From Bagarius yarrelli (Eukaryota; Chordata; Actinopteri; Siluriformes; Sisoridae): DNA of 64,000 nucleotides. The stretch covers positions 1,783,940-1,847,939 of the forward strand of contig VCAZ01000036.1 in the NCBI GenBank assembly GCA_005784505.1, read 5' to 3'. A program made the translations under genes and the position numbers. Below, piece after piece: positions 1 through 10,744 of this stretch (positions within the stretch are counted from its first letter, which is position 1; each line of letters opens with the position of its first letter). The notes under the pieces were generated by a model. That model was not told where the DNA came from and searched no databases. It worked only from the letters and a program-made list of their open reading frames with translations.

Positions 1-199
1 GCTAGTAAGCATTGTCCAACATTTGCTTATTTGCCATTGCTGTGACAAGGTTCAACCTCCTTCCCAGCATGAGATGTGTTGTTACTTCTCTTTTGCATGT
101 TTTTGTAAATCAGTTTGGACAAAAAACATAGATGCTGGACACCGAGTTGAGCCACATGACGGAAAAGACCTTCAGAGCTTAAACCACTGCATATCAAAG

Positions 200-943
200 A
201 TGAAGTATTTTTTCCACGTTATCTTTCTGGCAGCCAGTTGTGGTCTGTCTGAAGGTATAATAAAAGAATATAGTTACGTAGCACCTAATGGTGGTTATAA
301 TTGGTATGGTGCTGTATGGCACTGCAGAGCGCACTACAAAGAAATCGCTGTTGTCAGTAATGCCGAAGAACACCAGAGACTTGTAGACCTAGTGACAGAT
401 AGTGTGACAGGCTGGATTGGATTTCACAAAGTATGGGGGAAGCAAAACACCTGGCGCTGGATTAATGGACAACCAATTTCGGACCTAAGGTGGCAGTCTT
501 ATTATCCTAAACAGGACAATTTGTATTCAAGTATTAATTGCACCTATCTTAAAGAGGGTTTCTGGTATAATGATCCCTGTACTTCATTACATTCATTTTA
601 CTGTTATAGACATTTGATTATTGTAAATGAGAGTAAGACATGGGATGAAGCGCTTCGGTATTGTATTACTCACTACACTACATTGGCGTCTCTGCCCCAT
701 GCATCACAACTTCTACAGGCAAAATTGGAGCTTAAGTTTTCCCAGACTGACAGTGTATGGACCGGCCTGAAGTTCATAGACAGACAATGGTTCTGGCTGT
801 ATAAAGCTTATCATAGGATACCGGTTTCTTTACCATCCTGTCCAGCTATACCTTATCGCTGTGGAGCGTTTAACATAAAAACAGACGCTTGGGAGAACCA
901 AGACTGCAACGAGAAGCGGAATTTCCTCTGTCACTGGAAGTAA
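200..943 (+). CDS. Secreted protein with two C-type lectin-like domains (array copy 1)
   Basis: This encodes a predicted 247-residue secreted protein. I chose the ATG at 200 because a hydrophobic signal peptide (MKYFFHVIFLAASCG) follows at once and the site has A at -3; the frame is open upstream by chance. Domain 1 spans about residues 25-138, with WIGF at 72-75, a W-x-W pair at 85/87, Cys42-Cys135 as the expected long disulfide and Cys114-Cys127 as the short one. Domain 2 spans about 139-245, with TWDEALRYC at 147-155, WTGL at 187-190 and Cys155-Cys244 plus Cys221-Cys236. N-glycosylation sequons lie at N113 and N143. The calcium/sugar motifs are degenerate: KQDN stands where EPN or QPN is usual, and WYND where WND is usual, so classical sugar binding is doubtful. 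Signal and both domains form one uninterrupted frame, unusual for this normally multi-exon family, and may indicate a retrocopy. A perfect splice donor (GTAAGT) overlaps the stop codon. The nearest family is the fish mannose-receptor-like or L-selectin-like soluble lectins; ligand unknown. Confidence 0.85.
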   Translation: MKYFFHVIFLAASCGLSEGIIKEYSYVAPNGGYNWYGAVWHCRAHYKEIAVVSNAEEHQRLVDLVTDSVTGWIGFHKVWGKQNTWRWINGQPISDLRWQSYYPKQDNLYSSINCTYLKEGFWYNDPCTSLHSFYCYRHLIIVNESKTWDEALRYCITHYTTLASLPHASQLLQAKLELKFSQTDSVWTGLKFIDRQWFWLYKAYHRIPVSLPSCPAIPYRCGAFNIKTDAWENQDCNEKRNFLCHWK

Positions 944-1117
944 GTCAGAAGTATTAAGATAAAGAAATCAGGATTCTATAAATCTATAAAAGTTGCCTTG
1001 ACATTATTAGAGTTCTACACTGCCAATGTCTTTTATGTTAAGTGGTTTAGTCTTAAAAGGAAATGCTTAAAATAATGTAAGCCAAATGTCTCTCTCTCTT
1101 TTGCTGTCTTTCTTCAG

Positions 1118-1143
1118 CTTTCTCTCCTGAAGAACCTCTCCAG
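1118..1143 (+). other. Possible 26-nt alternative exon downstream of lectin copy 1
   Basis: A pyrimidine-rich acceptor tract ends in TTTCTTCAG at 1117, and a donor GTAAAA starts at 1144, so 1118-1143 could be a small exon. If joined to the donor at 939/940 in the lectin gene, the last lysine would be replaced by N-F-L-S and a stop in this exon, and anything downstream would be 3' UTR. The same signals occur in copy 2 at 4802-4827. This rests on splice-site inspection only. Confidence 0.3.
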
Positions 1144-1148
1144 GTAAA

Positions 1149-1178
1149 ATTTTATTGTGTTCTAAAACACAATAAAAT
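1149..1178. promoter_or_regulatory. Perfect hairpin overlapping AATAAA, downstream of lectin copy 1
   Basis: Thirteen bases (ATTTTATTGTGTT) pair perfectly with 1166-1178 across the 4-base loop CTAA. The right arm contains AATAAA at 1171-1176, and the left arm gives an antisense-strand AATAAA. It is the first such hexamer after the lectin stop and a plausible poly(A) signal usable in either direction. The role is inferred. Confidence 0.4.
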
Positions 1179-2759
1179 CTACTTTATATTAGCTGTCAAT
1201 TAAGCTCACCATTTAGACGGAAATTAAAAATAACAACAGAAGTAATCATGAATTTTAATGTATTACGTTATTTGATTAAGAGAGTAATAAAGTCTGGAAT
1301 GATGGGATTCCTCTAGTTGTGGGTCATTAGTTACTTTGGATCTGATTAAATAAAGGGAAAATCCTGAATCCAGAAAAATACTAACAATCACAACTATAGA
1401 AAATCCACATAAAAAGAGTAAAAAGAAGTGACTGTGTGAGATTTGATAGTAACTTACAGTAAGATTAAAGTGTCCAGAGTTACAGAATCCCTTTCTAACA
1501 GTCATCATCATGACACTTACTGTAAGATATTTTCTCAGGTTGGAGCTGGAATTCCTCTACACTGATCTCATCACAATGTTTTAGACGCATAGAAGACGTC
1601 ACATTATGGAACTGTTGGGTTTTCCCCTTGGACTGTATAAATTGATTGAATGTGAGGTCATGTATGTTTTTGTCTCTATTGATATTTTAACTTCTTTTCT
1701 TTCTTTGGTCATTATTTTCTGAAACTGATTGCGCTTTAATAAATGAGGGGGTTTCAAGTTTTATCACAAGACTCGACATTTCATTGTACGGAACATTATG
1801 AAAAACTAATTATTAAAACTACATTTGCATCATTAACAGTTAATAATATCTTGCGTAATTTCTTATAAACCTACGTATGTATAAGAATAGTAAACAGAGA
1901 AATACATATATTTGCTATTATTTGACACTTATTTGACATTTATCCTCTGTAGCCAATAAGCTCTATGTGTACATTTCTTCAAGTGATAAAGAAATATTGT
2001 AACTAATATTTATTTTAGTTATTAAACATAATATGATGCACAATTTTGGTTTGTATCTCTTTATTTTAATTATAATTTCTAATAACATGTTTGTAAATTT
2101 GCTCTACAGAATGCAGCCCTAGTTGTTCTGTTCTTTAAAACCGGACATACAGTGGATGATTCCAGCAACTACCAGTTGAAATATGAAATTTAAAGCCAAC
2201 ACTCAGAATGGATGTGCGGACCAATCGTATATCTGCGAATCTAAATGTAATATAAAGTCAATAAAAGGTCAATAAAAAAGCAACTCCGGCATTCTGTATA
2301 CGGACAGGCAGGCATTTCGGAAAACGTGGGCAATATGGTTATTGTGGATAGACTGATAGCTATAGAACTTTGATGAGGGTAAAAGATCTGTTTATTCTCT
2401 TTTTTTTTGGTTGGTTAAGTTTTTACTGAAAGACTTTCCAGTTGAATACGATCTATAATTTACATACAGTCTTGCATTTTAACTCAGACTAGCTTCCATT
2501 TTTGCATAGGCAAAAACTGCTTAATCAGTTCGAAACTCTCCTTTATTTGTGAACAAAATTGACGTAAAAAATTTATCCAGCGTTCCTATTGTCTAAATCA
2601 CTTGTTATGTTACGATGTAACACTTGTACAACAAATGATGTGTGACAAAGCTGAAATTTAGGCAGATTCAGAAAAAAACACAGTGTTTGTAAGGCATTAG
2701 TTTTAGCCCAAGATTAACTTTAACACTAAATGTAACATTAATTCCTATTTAATTCCAAG

Positions 2760-3270
2760 ATTAACCTTAACAATAAACATTAATTTCTAATCGTAACCCT
2801 AAACCGCTAACTACAATCCTAAACCCTAAACTTAACCCAAAACTTATAAAAAATATCCCTAAACCCAAACCGCTAACTACAATCCTAAACCCTAAACTTA
2901 ACCCTAATCTATAATCATAACCCCAAACCCTAACCCCTAACTATAAACCTAAACCCTAATCTCAACCCTGGTTTATAATCATAACCTTAAACCCTAACCC
3001 CTAACTATAAACCTAAACCCTAAACTCCACCCTAACCTATAATCATAACCCTAGACCCTAACTATAAACCTAAACCCTAAACTCCACCCTAACCTATAAT
3101 CATAACCCTAAACCCTAACCCCTAACTATAAACCTAAACCCTAAACTCCACCCTAACCTATAATCATAACCCTAAACCCTACATATAAACCTAAACCCCA
3201 AACTCAACCCCAATCGATAATCATAACCTTAAACCCTAACCCCTAACTATAAACCTAAACCCTAAACTTA
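2760..3270. repeat. Degenerate CCCTAA-like minisatellite, unit A
   Basis: About 500 bp of blocks such as CCTAAACCCTAACCCC alternate with CTATAAACCTAAA and CTATAATCATAACCC, with a higher-order period of roughly 60-75 bp. The CCCTAA core resembles the vertebrate telomere repeat, but the interruptions are regular and it lies between genes, so it is a telomere-like interstitial minisatellite rather than a chromosome end. Confidence 0.8.
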
Positions 3271-3274
3271 GAAA

Positions 3275-3363
3275 AATAAATAGTAAAGTAAAAGTACTGA
3301 TACCAGAAAAATCTACTAAAGTACAGTAACAGAGTATATGTACTCAGTTACTTCCCATCTCTA
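3275..3363. mobile_element. hAT (Tol2-like) terminal fragment upstream of lectin copy 2
   Basis: The segment has the AGTAAAAGTACTGATACC style of subterminal repeats and ends in GTTACTTCCCATCTCTAG. Read on the minus strand that resembles the CAGAGGTGGGAAGTAAC ends of Tol2-like hAT elements. No transposase sequence is attached. The homologous flank at 53.8 kb lacks it, so it looks like an insertion into the lectin 5' flank. Confidence 0.5.
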
Positions 3364-3883
3364 GTATTTAGTTGGTTACAGTATTTACACTTAATGTTTA
3401 CGTCAAAAACTATAGAAAGAACTGTAGTGAACTGATCAATAATCAAGAGAATCAATGGGAAACAGAGTTGTTAATGGTGAACATTGTGTTCCAGTGTCAA
3501 TGATCTGTTTCCCAGGTCAATAAAAAATAAGTGTAGTAGAATTATTACAATAAATTACCATATCATTGCAATTTACTATGATATAAGTACACAAACACAA
3601 AAACAGTATTTACCACAGGAAATACTACAGGTTTTATAGTGAAGTACTGTAGTTCATAACCGATGCTTAAAATGTAAAAGTAATGCTAGTAAGCATTGTC
3701 CAACATTTGCTTATTTGCCATTGCTGTGACAAGGTTCAACCTCCTTCCCAGCATGAGATGTGTTGTTACTTCTCTTTTGCATGTTTTTGTAAATCAGTTT
3801 GGACAAAAAACATAGATGCTGGACACCGAGTTGAGCCACATGACGGAAAAGACCTTCAGAGCTTAAACCACTGCATATCAAAG

Positions 3884-4627
3884 ATGAAGTATTTTTTCCA
3901 CGTTATCTTTCTGGCAGCCAGTTGTGGTCTGTCTGAAGGTATAATAAAAGAATATAGTTACGTAGCACCTAATGGTGGTTATAATTGGTATGGTGCTGTA
4001 TGGCACTGCAGAGCGCACTACAAAGAAATCGCTGTTGTCAGTAATGCCGAAGAACACCAGAGACTTGTAGACCTAGTGACAGATAGTGTGACAGGCTGGA
4101 TTGGATTTCACAAAGTATGGGGGAAGCAAAACACCTGGCGCTGGATTAATGGACAACCAATTTCGGACCTAAGGTGGCAGTCTTATTATCCTAAACAGGA
4201 CAATTTGTATTCAAGTATTAATTGCACCTATCTTAAAGAGGGTTTCTGGTATAATGATCCCTGTACTTCATTACATTCATTTTACTGTTATAGACATTTG
4301 ATTATTGTAAATGAGAGTAAGACATGGGATGAAGCGCTTCGGTATTGTATTACTCACTACACTACATTGGCGTCTCTGCCCCATGCATCACAACTTCTAC
4401 AGGCAAAATTGGAGCTTAAGTTTTCCCAGACTGACAGTGTATGGACCGGCCTGAAGTTCATAGACAGACAATGGTTCTGGCTGTATAAAGCTTATCATAG
4501 GATACCGGTTTCTTTACCATCCTGTCCAGCTATACCTTATCGCTGTGGAGCGTTTAACATAAAAACAGACGCTTGGGAGAACCAAGACTGCAACGAGAAG
4601 CGGAATTTCCTCTGTCACTGGAAGTAA
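3884..4627 (+). CDS. Secreted protein with two C-type lectin-like domains (array copy 2)
   Basis: This second copy lies exactly 3,684 bp downstream of the first in the same orientation and predicts the same 247-residue protein. By eye the DNA matches copy 1 from the window start to about 1193 (3685 to about 4877), covering 5' flank, coding region and 3' flank; an insertion of about 20 bp then separates the copies. The start was chosen on the signal peptide as for copy 1; an in-frame ATG at 3683 would add 67 residues with no signal-like character. Such identity means very recent duplication, gene conversion or an assembly duplication. Here the upstream flank is visible: a Tol2-like hAT end and about 320 bp of AT-rich sequence precede the gene. 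I see no clear TATA box. Confidence 0.84.
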   Translation: MKYFFHVIFLAASCGLSEGIIKEYSYVAPNGGYNWYGAVWHCRAHYKEIAVVSNAEEHQRLVDLVTDSVTGWIGFHKVWGKQNTWRWINGQPISDLRWQSYYPKQDNLYSSINCTYLKEGFWYNDPCTSLHSFYCYRHLIIVNESKTWDEALRYCITHYTTLASLPHASQLLQAKLELKFSQTDSVWTGLKFIDRQWFWLYKAYHRIPVSLPSCPAIPYRCGAFNIKTDAWENQDCNEKRNFLCHWK

Positions 4628-4832
4628 GTCAGAAGTATTAAGATAAAGAAATCAGGATTCTATAAATCTATAAAAGTTGCCTTGACATTATTAGAGTTCT
4701 ACACTGCCAATGTCTTTTATGTTAAGTGGTTTAGTCTTAAAAGGAAATGCTTAAAATAATGTAAGCCAAATGTCTCTCTCTCTTTTGCTGTCTTTCTTCA
4801 GCTTTCTCTCCTGAAGAACCTCTCCAGGTAAA

Positions 4833-4862
4833 ATTTTATTGTGTTCTAAAACACAATAAAAT
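4833..4862. promoter_or_regulatory. Perfect hairpin overlapping AATAAA, downstream of lectin copy 2
   Basis: This is the identical 13-bp stem and 4-base loop, 206 bp after the stop codon as in copy 1. The AATAAA in the right arm is the candidate poly(A) signal. Confidence 0.4.
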
Positions 4863-5273
4863 CTACTTTATATTAGCAATTTATATTTTATATTAGTCAA
4901 TTAAGCTCACCATTTAGAAGGAAATTAAAAATAACAACAGAAGTAATCATGAATTTTAATGTATTACGTTATTTGATTAAGAGAGTAATAAAGTCTGGAA
5001 TGATGGGATTCCTCTAGTTGTGGGTCATTAGTTACTTTGGATCTGATTAAATAAAGGGAAAATCCTGAATCCAGAAAAATACTAACAATCACAACTATAG
5101 AAAATCCACATAAAAAGAGTAAAAAGAAGTGACTGTGTGAGATTTGATAGTAACTTACAGTAAGATTAAAGTGTCCAGAGTTACAGAATCCCTTTCTAAC
5201 AGTCATCATCATGACACTTACTGTAAGATATTTTCTCAGGTTGGAGCTGGAATTCCTCTACACTGATCTCATC

Positions 5274-7076
5274 ACATGTTTTAGTCTCATAGAAGACGTC
5301 ACTATGGAACTGTTGGGTTTTCCCCTTTGGACTGTATAAATTGATTGAATGTGAGGTCATGTATGTTTTTGTCTCTATTGATATTTGAACTTCTTTTCTT
5401 TCTTGGGTCATTATTTTCTGAACCGATTGCGCTTTAATAAATGAGGGGGTTTCAAGTTTTATCACAAGACTCGACATTTCATTGTACGGAACATTATGAA
5501 AAACTAATTATTAAAACTACATTTGCATCATTAACAGTTAATAATATCTTGCGTAATTTCTTATAAACCTACGTATGTATAAGAATAGTAAACAGAGAAA
5601 TACATATATTTGCTATTATTTGACACTTATTTGACATTTATCCTCTGTAGCCAATAAGCTCTATGTGTACATTTCTTCAAGTGATAAAGAAATATTGTAA
5701 CTAATATTTATTTGAGTTATTAAACATAATATGATGCACAATTTTGGTTTGTATCTCTTTATTTTAATTATAATTTCTAATAACATGTTTGTAAATTTGC
5801 TCTACAGAATGCAGCCCTAGTTGTTCTGTTCTTTAAACTGGACATACAGTGGATGATTCCAGAAACTACCAGTTGAAATATGAAATTTAAAGCCAACACT
5901 CAGAATGGATGTGCGGACCAATCGTATATCTGCGAATCTAAATGTAATATAAAGTCAATAAAAGGCATTCTGTATACGGACACGCAGGCATTTCGGAAAA
6001 CGTGGGCAATATGGTTATTGTGGATAGACTGATAGCTATAGAACTTTGATGAGGGTAAAAGATCTGTTTATTCTCTTTTTTTTTGGTTGGTTAAGTTTTT
6101 ACTGAAAGACTTTCCAGTTGAATACGATCTATAATTTACATACAGTCTTGCATTTTAACTCAGGCTAGCTTCCATTTTTGCATAGGCAAAAACTGCTTAA
6201 TCAGTTCGAAACTCTCCTTTATTTGTGTAATATCCTCACGAGGGGTGAACAAAATTGACATGTTAAAAAATTTATCCAACCCCTAAACTATAAACCTATA
6301 ATAATCTTAATTTATAATCAAAACCTTAACCTTTAAATATAAACCTAAATATAAACCCTAAACTCTAAACTCAACCCTAACTTGTAATCATAACCCTAAA
6401 CCTTCACCCCAACTATAAACCTAAACCCTAAATTTAACCCTGACTTAAAATTATAACACTAAACCTTCACACCCCCCCTAACTACAAACCTAAACCCTGA
6501 CTTATAATCATAATCCTAAAACTTAAACTTTAAAACTAACTATAAAACAAACCCTAAACTCAACCCTAACTTATAATCATAACCCTAAACCTTAACCCCT
6601 AACTATAGGCTAAACCCAACCCTAACTTGTAAACATAACCTGAAACCATAACCCCTAACTATAAACCTTAACCCTTAACTCAACCCTATCCTATAATTAT
6701 AACATTATTTGCACCGTAGTGTGTAATAAAATCCCTGAGTTAACTCCACTTTAATTTGATTTTTTTTTTTCTATTACAAAATGCATTCAGTGGGGTGAAT
6801 ACTTATGCAAGGCAGTGCACATAACAAACAAAAGGTTTTTTTAAGCGCAAGGAACACACCTTCTAGATTAGTTATGGTTAAAAGGCAATGGGAAATGTTA
6901 CTACAGGTTTTATAGTGAAGTACTGTAGTGGTTTTTTTTTAATATGGGATAGTAGAAAAAAATAGGCTTAGCATGCATAAAAGCTGCTATTTAGATTTTT
7001 TCCCCCCCCCAAAAGATGCCTAGTACAAAATAGATTTTTAAAACATTTCTAGCAGTTTATAACAGACTGATATCAT
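5274..7076. repeat. 1.8-kb tandem unit 1
   Basis: The unit begins at ACATGTTTTAGTCTCATAGA and ends where the same string recurs at 7077 (period 1,803). It has about 1 kb of lectin 3' flank (also at 1573 in unit A), a CCCTAA-like minisatellite at 6275-6715, a Tc1-like end at about 6703-6820 and a tail with runs of T and C. The left end continues into lectin copy 2, marking where lectin-bearing and lectin-less repeats join. No supported gene. Confidence 0.85.
6703..6820. mobile_element. Tc1/mariner-like terminal fragment captured in the 1.8-kb unit
   Basis: The segment carries AATTTGATTTTTTTTTTC, a TATTACAAAATG motif, then GTGAATACTTATGCAAGGCA. That is the familiar end of many fish Tc1-like elements, whose minus-strand terminus reads CAGTGCCTTGCATAAGTATT. 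The opposite end and the transposase are missing. It recurs in every 1.8-kb unit, so it was captured before amplification. Confidence 0.65.
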
Positions 7077-8900
7077 ACATGTTTTAGTCTCATAGAAGAC
7101 GTCACATTATGGAACTGGTTGGGTTTTTCCCCTTGGACTGTATAAATTGATTGAATGTGAGGTCATGTATGTTTTTGTCTCTATTGATATTTTCACTTCT
7201 TCTCTTTCTTTGGTCATTATTTTCTGAACTGATTGCGCTTTAATAAATGAGGGGGTTTCAAGTTTTATCACAAGACTCGACATTTCATTGTACGGAACAT
7301 TATGAAAAACTAATTATTAAAACTACAATTGCATCATTAACAGTTATAATATCTTGCGTAATTTCTTATAAACCTACGTATGTATAAGACTAGTAAACAG
7401 AGAAATACATATATTTGCTATATTTGACACTTATTTGACATTTATCCTCTGTAGCCAATAAGCTCTATGTGTACATTTCTTCAAGTGATAAAGAAATATT
7501 GTAACTAATATTTATTTTGAGTTATTAAACTAATATGATGCACAATTTTGGTTTGTATCTCTTTATTTTAATTATAATTTCTAATAACATGTTTGTAAAT
7601 TTGCTCTACAGAATGCAGCCCTAGTTGTTCTGTTCTTTAAACTGGACATACAGTGGATGATTCCAGAAACTACCAGTTGAAATATGAAATTTAAAGCCAA
7701 CACTCAGAATGGATGTGCGGACCAATCGTATATCTGCGAATCTAAATGTAATATAAAGTCAATAAAAGGTCAATAAAAAAAGCAACTCCGGCATTCTGTA
7801 TACGGACAGGCAGGCATTTCGGAAAACGTGGGCAATATGGTTATTGTGGATAGACTGATAGCTATAGAACTTTGATGAGGGTAAAAGATCTGTTTATTCT
7901 CTTTTTTTTTGGTTGGTTAAGTTTTTACTGAAAGACTTTCCAGTTGAATACGATCTATAATTTACATACAGTCTTGCATTTTAACTCAGACTAGCTTCCA
8001 TTTTTGCATAGGCAAAAACTGCTTAATCAGTTCGAAACTCTCCTTTGTTTGTGTAATATCCTCACGAGGGGTGAACAAAATTGACATGTCAAAAATCTAT
8101 CCAACCCCTAACTATAAACCTATAATAATCTTAACTTATAATCAAAACCTTAACCTTTAAATATAAACCTAAATATAAACCCTAAACTCTAAACTCAACC
8201 CTAACTTGTAATCATAACCCTAAACCTTCACCCCAACTATAAAACCTAAACCCTAAATTTAACCCTGACTTAAAATTATAACACTAAACCTTCACCCCTA
8301 ACTACAAACCTACACCCTGACTTATAATCGTAATCCTAAAACCTAAACTTTAAAACTAACTATAAAACTAAACCCTAAACTCAACCCTAACTTATAATCA
8401 TAACCCTAAACCTTAACCCCTAACTATAAACCTAAACCCAACCCTAACTTGTAAACATAACCTGAAACCATAACCCCTAACTATAAACCTTAACCCTTAA
8501 CTCAACCCTATCCTATAATTATAACATTATTTGCACCGTAGTGTGTAATAAAAATCCTGAGTTAACTCCACTTTAATTTGATTTTTTTTTTCTATTACAA
8601 AATGCATTCAGTGGGTGAATACTTTATGCAAGGCAGTGCACATAACAAACAAAAGGTTTTTTAAGCGCAAGGAAACACACCTTCTAGATTAGTTATGGTT
8701 AAAAGGCAATGGGAAATGTTACTACAGGTTTTATAGTGAAGTACTGTAGTGGTTTTTTTTTTAATATGGGGATAGTAGAAAAAATAGGCTTGCATGCATA
8801 AAGCTGCTATTTTAGATTTTTCCCCCCCCCCCAAAAAAGATGCCTAGTACAAATAGATTTTTTAAACATTTCTAGCAGTTTATAACAGACTGATATCATT
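7077..8900. repeat. 1.8-kb tandem unit 2
   Basis: Same order of parts as the preceding unit: lectin-flank block, CCCTAA-like minisatellite at about 8103-8525, Tc1-like end near 8525-8641, and T/C-run tail. It differs from its neighbours largely by single-base length changes in homopolymers. It has no lectin sequence. Period 1,824 bp. Confidence 0.85.
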
Positions 8901-10744
8901 ACATGTTTTAGTCTCATAGAAGACGTCACATTATGGAACTGTTGGGTTTTTTCCCCTTGGACTGTATAAATTGATTGAATGTGAGGTCATGTATGTTTTT
9001 GTCTCTATTGATATTTTCACTTCTTCTCTTTCTTTGGTCATTATTTTTCTGAAACTGATTGCGCTTTAATAAATGAGGGGGTTTCAAGTTTTATCACAAG
9101 ACTCGACATTTCATTGTACGGAACATTATGAAAAACTAATTATTAAAACTACATTTGCATCATTAACAGTTAATAATATCTTGCGTAATTTCTTATAAAC
9201 CTACGTATGTATAAGAATAGTAAACAGAGAAATACATATATTTGCTATTATTTGACACTTATTTGACATTTATCCTCTGTAGCCAATAAGCTCTATTTGT
9301 ACATTTCTTCAAGTGATAAAGAAATATTGTAACTAATATTTATTTGAGTTATTAAACATAATATGATGCACAATTTTGGTTTGTATCTCTTTATTTGAAT
9401 TATAATTTCTAATAACAGTGTTGTTGTGAAATTTGCTCTACAGAATGCAGCCCTAGTTGTTCTGTTCTTTAAACTGGACATACAGTGGATGATTCCAGAA
9501 ACTACCAGTTGAAATATGAAATTTAAAGCCAACACTCAGAATGGATGTGCGGACCAATCGTATATCTGCGAATCTAAATGTAATATAAAGTCAATAAAAG
9601 GTCAATAAAAAAGCAACTCCGGCATTCTGTATACGGACACGCAGGCATTTCGGAAAACGTGGGCAATATGGGTTATTGTGGATAGACGATAGCTATAGAA
9701 CTTTGATGAGGGTAAAAGATCTGTTTATTCTCTTTTTTTTTTTGGTGGGGGGGGGGGGGTTTAGTTTTTACTGAAAGACTTTCCAGTTGAATACGATCTA
9801 TAATTTTACATACAGTCTTGCATTTTAACTCAGGCTAGCTTCCATTTTTGCATAGGCAAAAACTGCTTAATCAGTTCGAAACTCTCCTTTATTTGTGAAA
9901 TATCCTCACGAGGGGTGAACAAAATTGACATGTCAAAAATCTATCCAACCCCTAACTATAAACCTATAATAATCTTAACTTATAATCAAAACCTTAACCT
10001 TTAAATATAAACCTAAATATGAACCCTAAAACTCTAAACTCAACCCTAACTTGTAATCGTAACCCTAAACCTTCACCCCAACTATAAACCTAAACCCTAA
10101 ATTTAACCCTGACTTAAAATTATAACACTAAATCTTCACCCCTAACTACAAACCTAAACCCTGACTTATAAATCATAATCCTAAAACTTAAACTTTAAAA
10201 CTAACTATAAACCTAAACCCTAAACTCAACCCTAACTTATAATCATAACCCTAAACCTTAACCCCTAACTATAGGCTAAACCCAAACCCTAACCTTGTAA
10301 ACATAACCTGAAACCATAACCCCTAACCTATAAACCTAAACCCTAACTCAACCCTATCCTATAATTATAACATTATTTGCACCGTAGTGTGTAATAAAAT
10401 CCTGAGTTAACTCCACTTTAATTTGATTTTTTTTTTCTATTACAAAATGCATCAGTGGGGTGAATACTTATGCAAGCAGTGCACATAACAAACAAAAGGT
10501 TTTTTAAGCGCAAGGAACACACCTTCTAGATTAGTTATGATGGTTAAAAGGCAATGGGAAATGTTACTACAGGTTTTATAGTGAAGTACTGTAGTGGTTT
10601 TTTTTTAATATGGGATAGTAGAAAAAATAGGCTTAGCATGCATAAAGCTGCTATTTTAGATTTTTTTCCCCCCCCCCAAAAGATGCCTAGTACAAAATAG
10701 ATTTTTAAACATTTCTAGCAGTGTTATAACAGACTGATATCATT
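8901..10744. repeat. 1.8-kb tandem unit 3
   Basis: Third unit (period 1,844 bp) with the same three blocks; the minisatellite lies at about 9947-10370 and the Tc1-like end at about 10369-10487. A local run of about 13 G near 9749 is unique to this unit and replaces the GGTTGGTT seen in the others. No supported gene. Confidence 0.85.

Larger units (their letters stand above)
1..3684 (+). repeat. Tandem lectin unit A (3,684-bp period; left end outside window)
   Basis: Sequence from position 1 recurs from 3685. The unit holds the lectin gene, about 1 kb of AT-rich 3' flank (1573 to about 2580) homologous to the downstream 1.8-kb units, a private stretch near 2580-2755, a CCCTAA-like minisatellite (2760-3270), a hAT-like end (3275-3363) and the 5' flank of the next lectin copy. 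The window starts inside a unit, so the array probably extends to the left. Confidence 0.85.

Noticed and set aside
2760..3270. A true chromosome end
   Set aside because: The CCCTAA units are degenerate, regularly interrupted, and flanked by other sequence on both sides in several tandem units.
3683..3883. N-terminal extension of the lectin frame from the upstream ATG
   Set aside because: The extension lacks signal-like or domain character, and a clear signal peptide starts at the internal ATG (3884). It is most likely 5' UTR open by chance.
4964..5477. Minus-strand frames with a hydrophobic stretch (82 and 93 codons) beside the lectin genes, repeated in part at 1263-1511, 10775-10969 and 12483-12698
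   Set aside because: They suggested exons of an antisense membrane protein, but indels between array copies are not multiples of three, and against the 55.6-kb relic nearly all differences change the amino acid. No start, splice chain or domain supports them.
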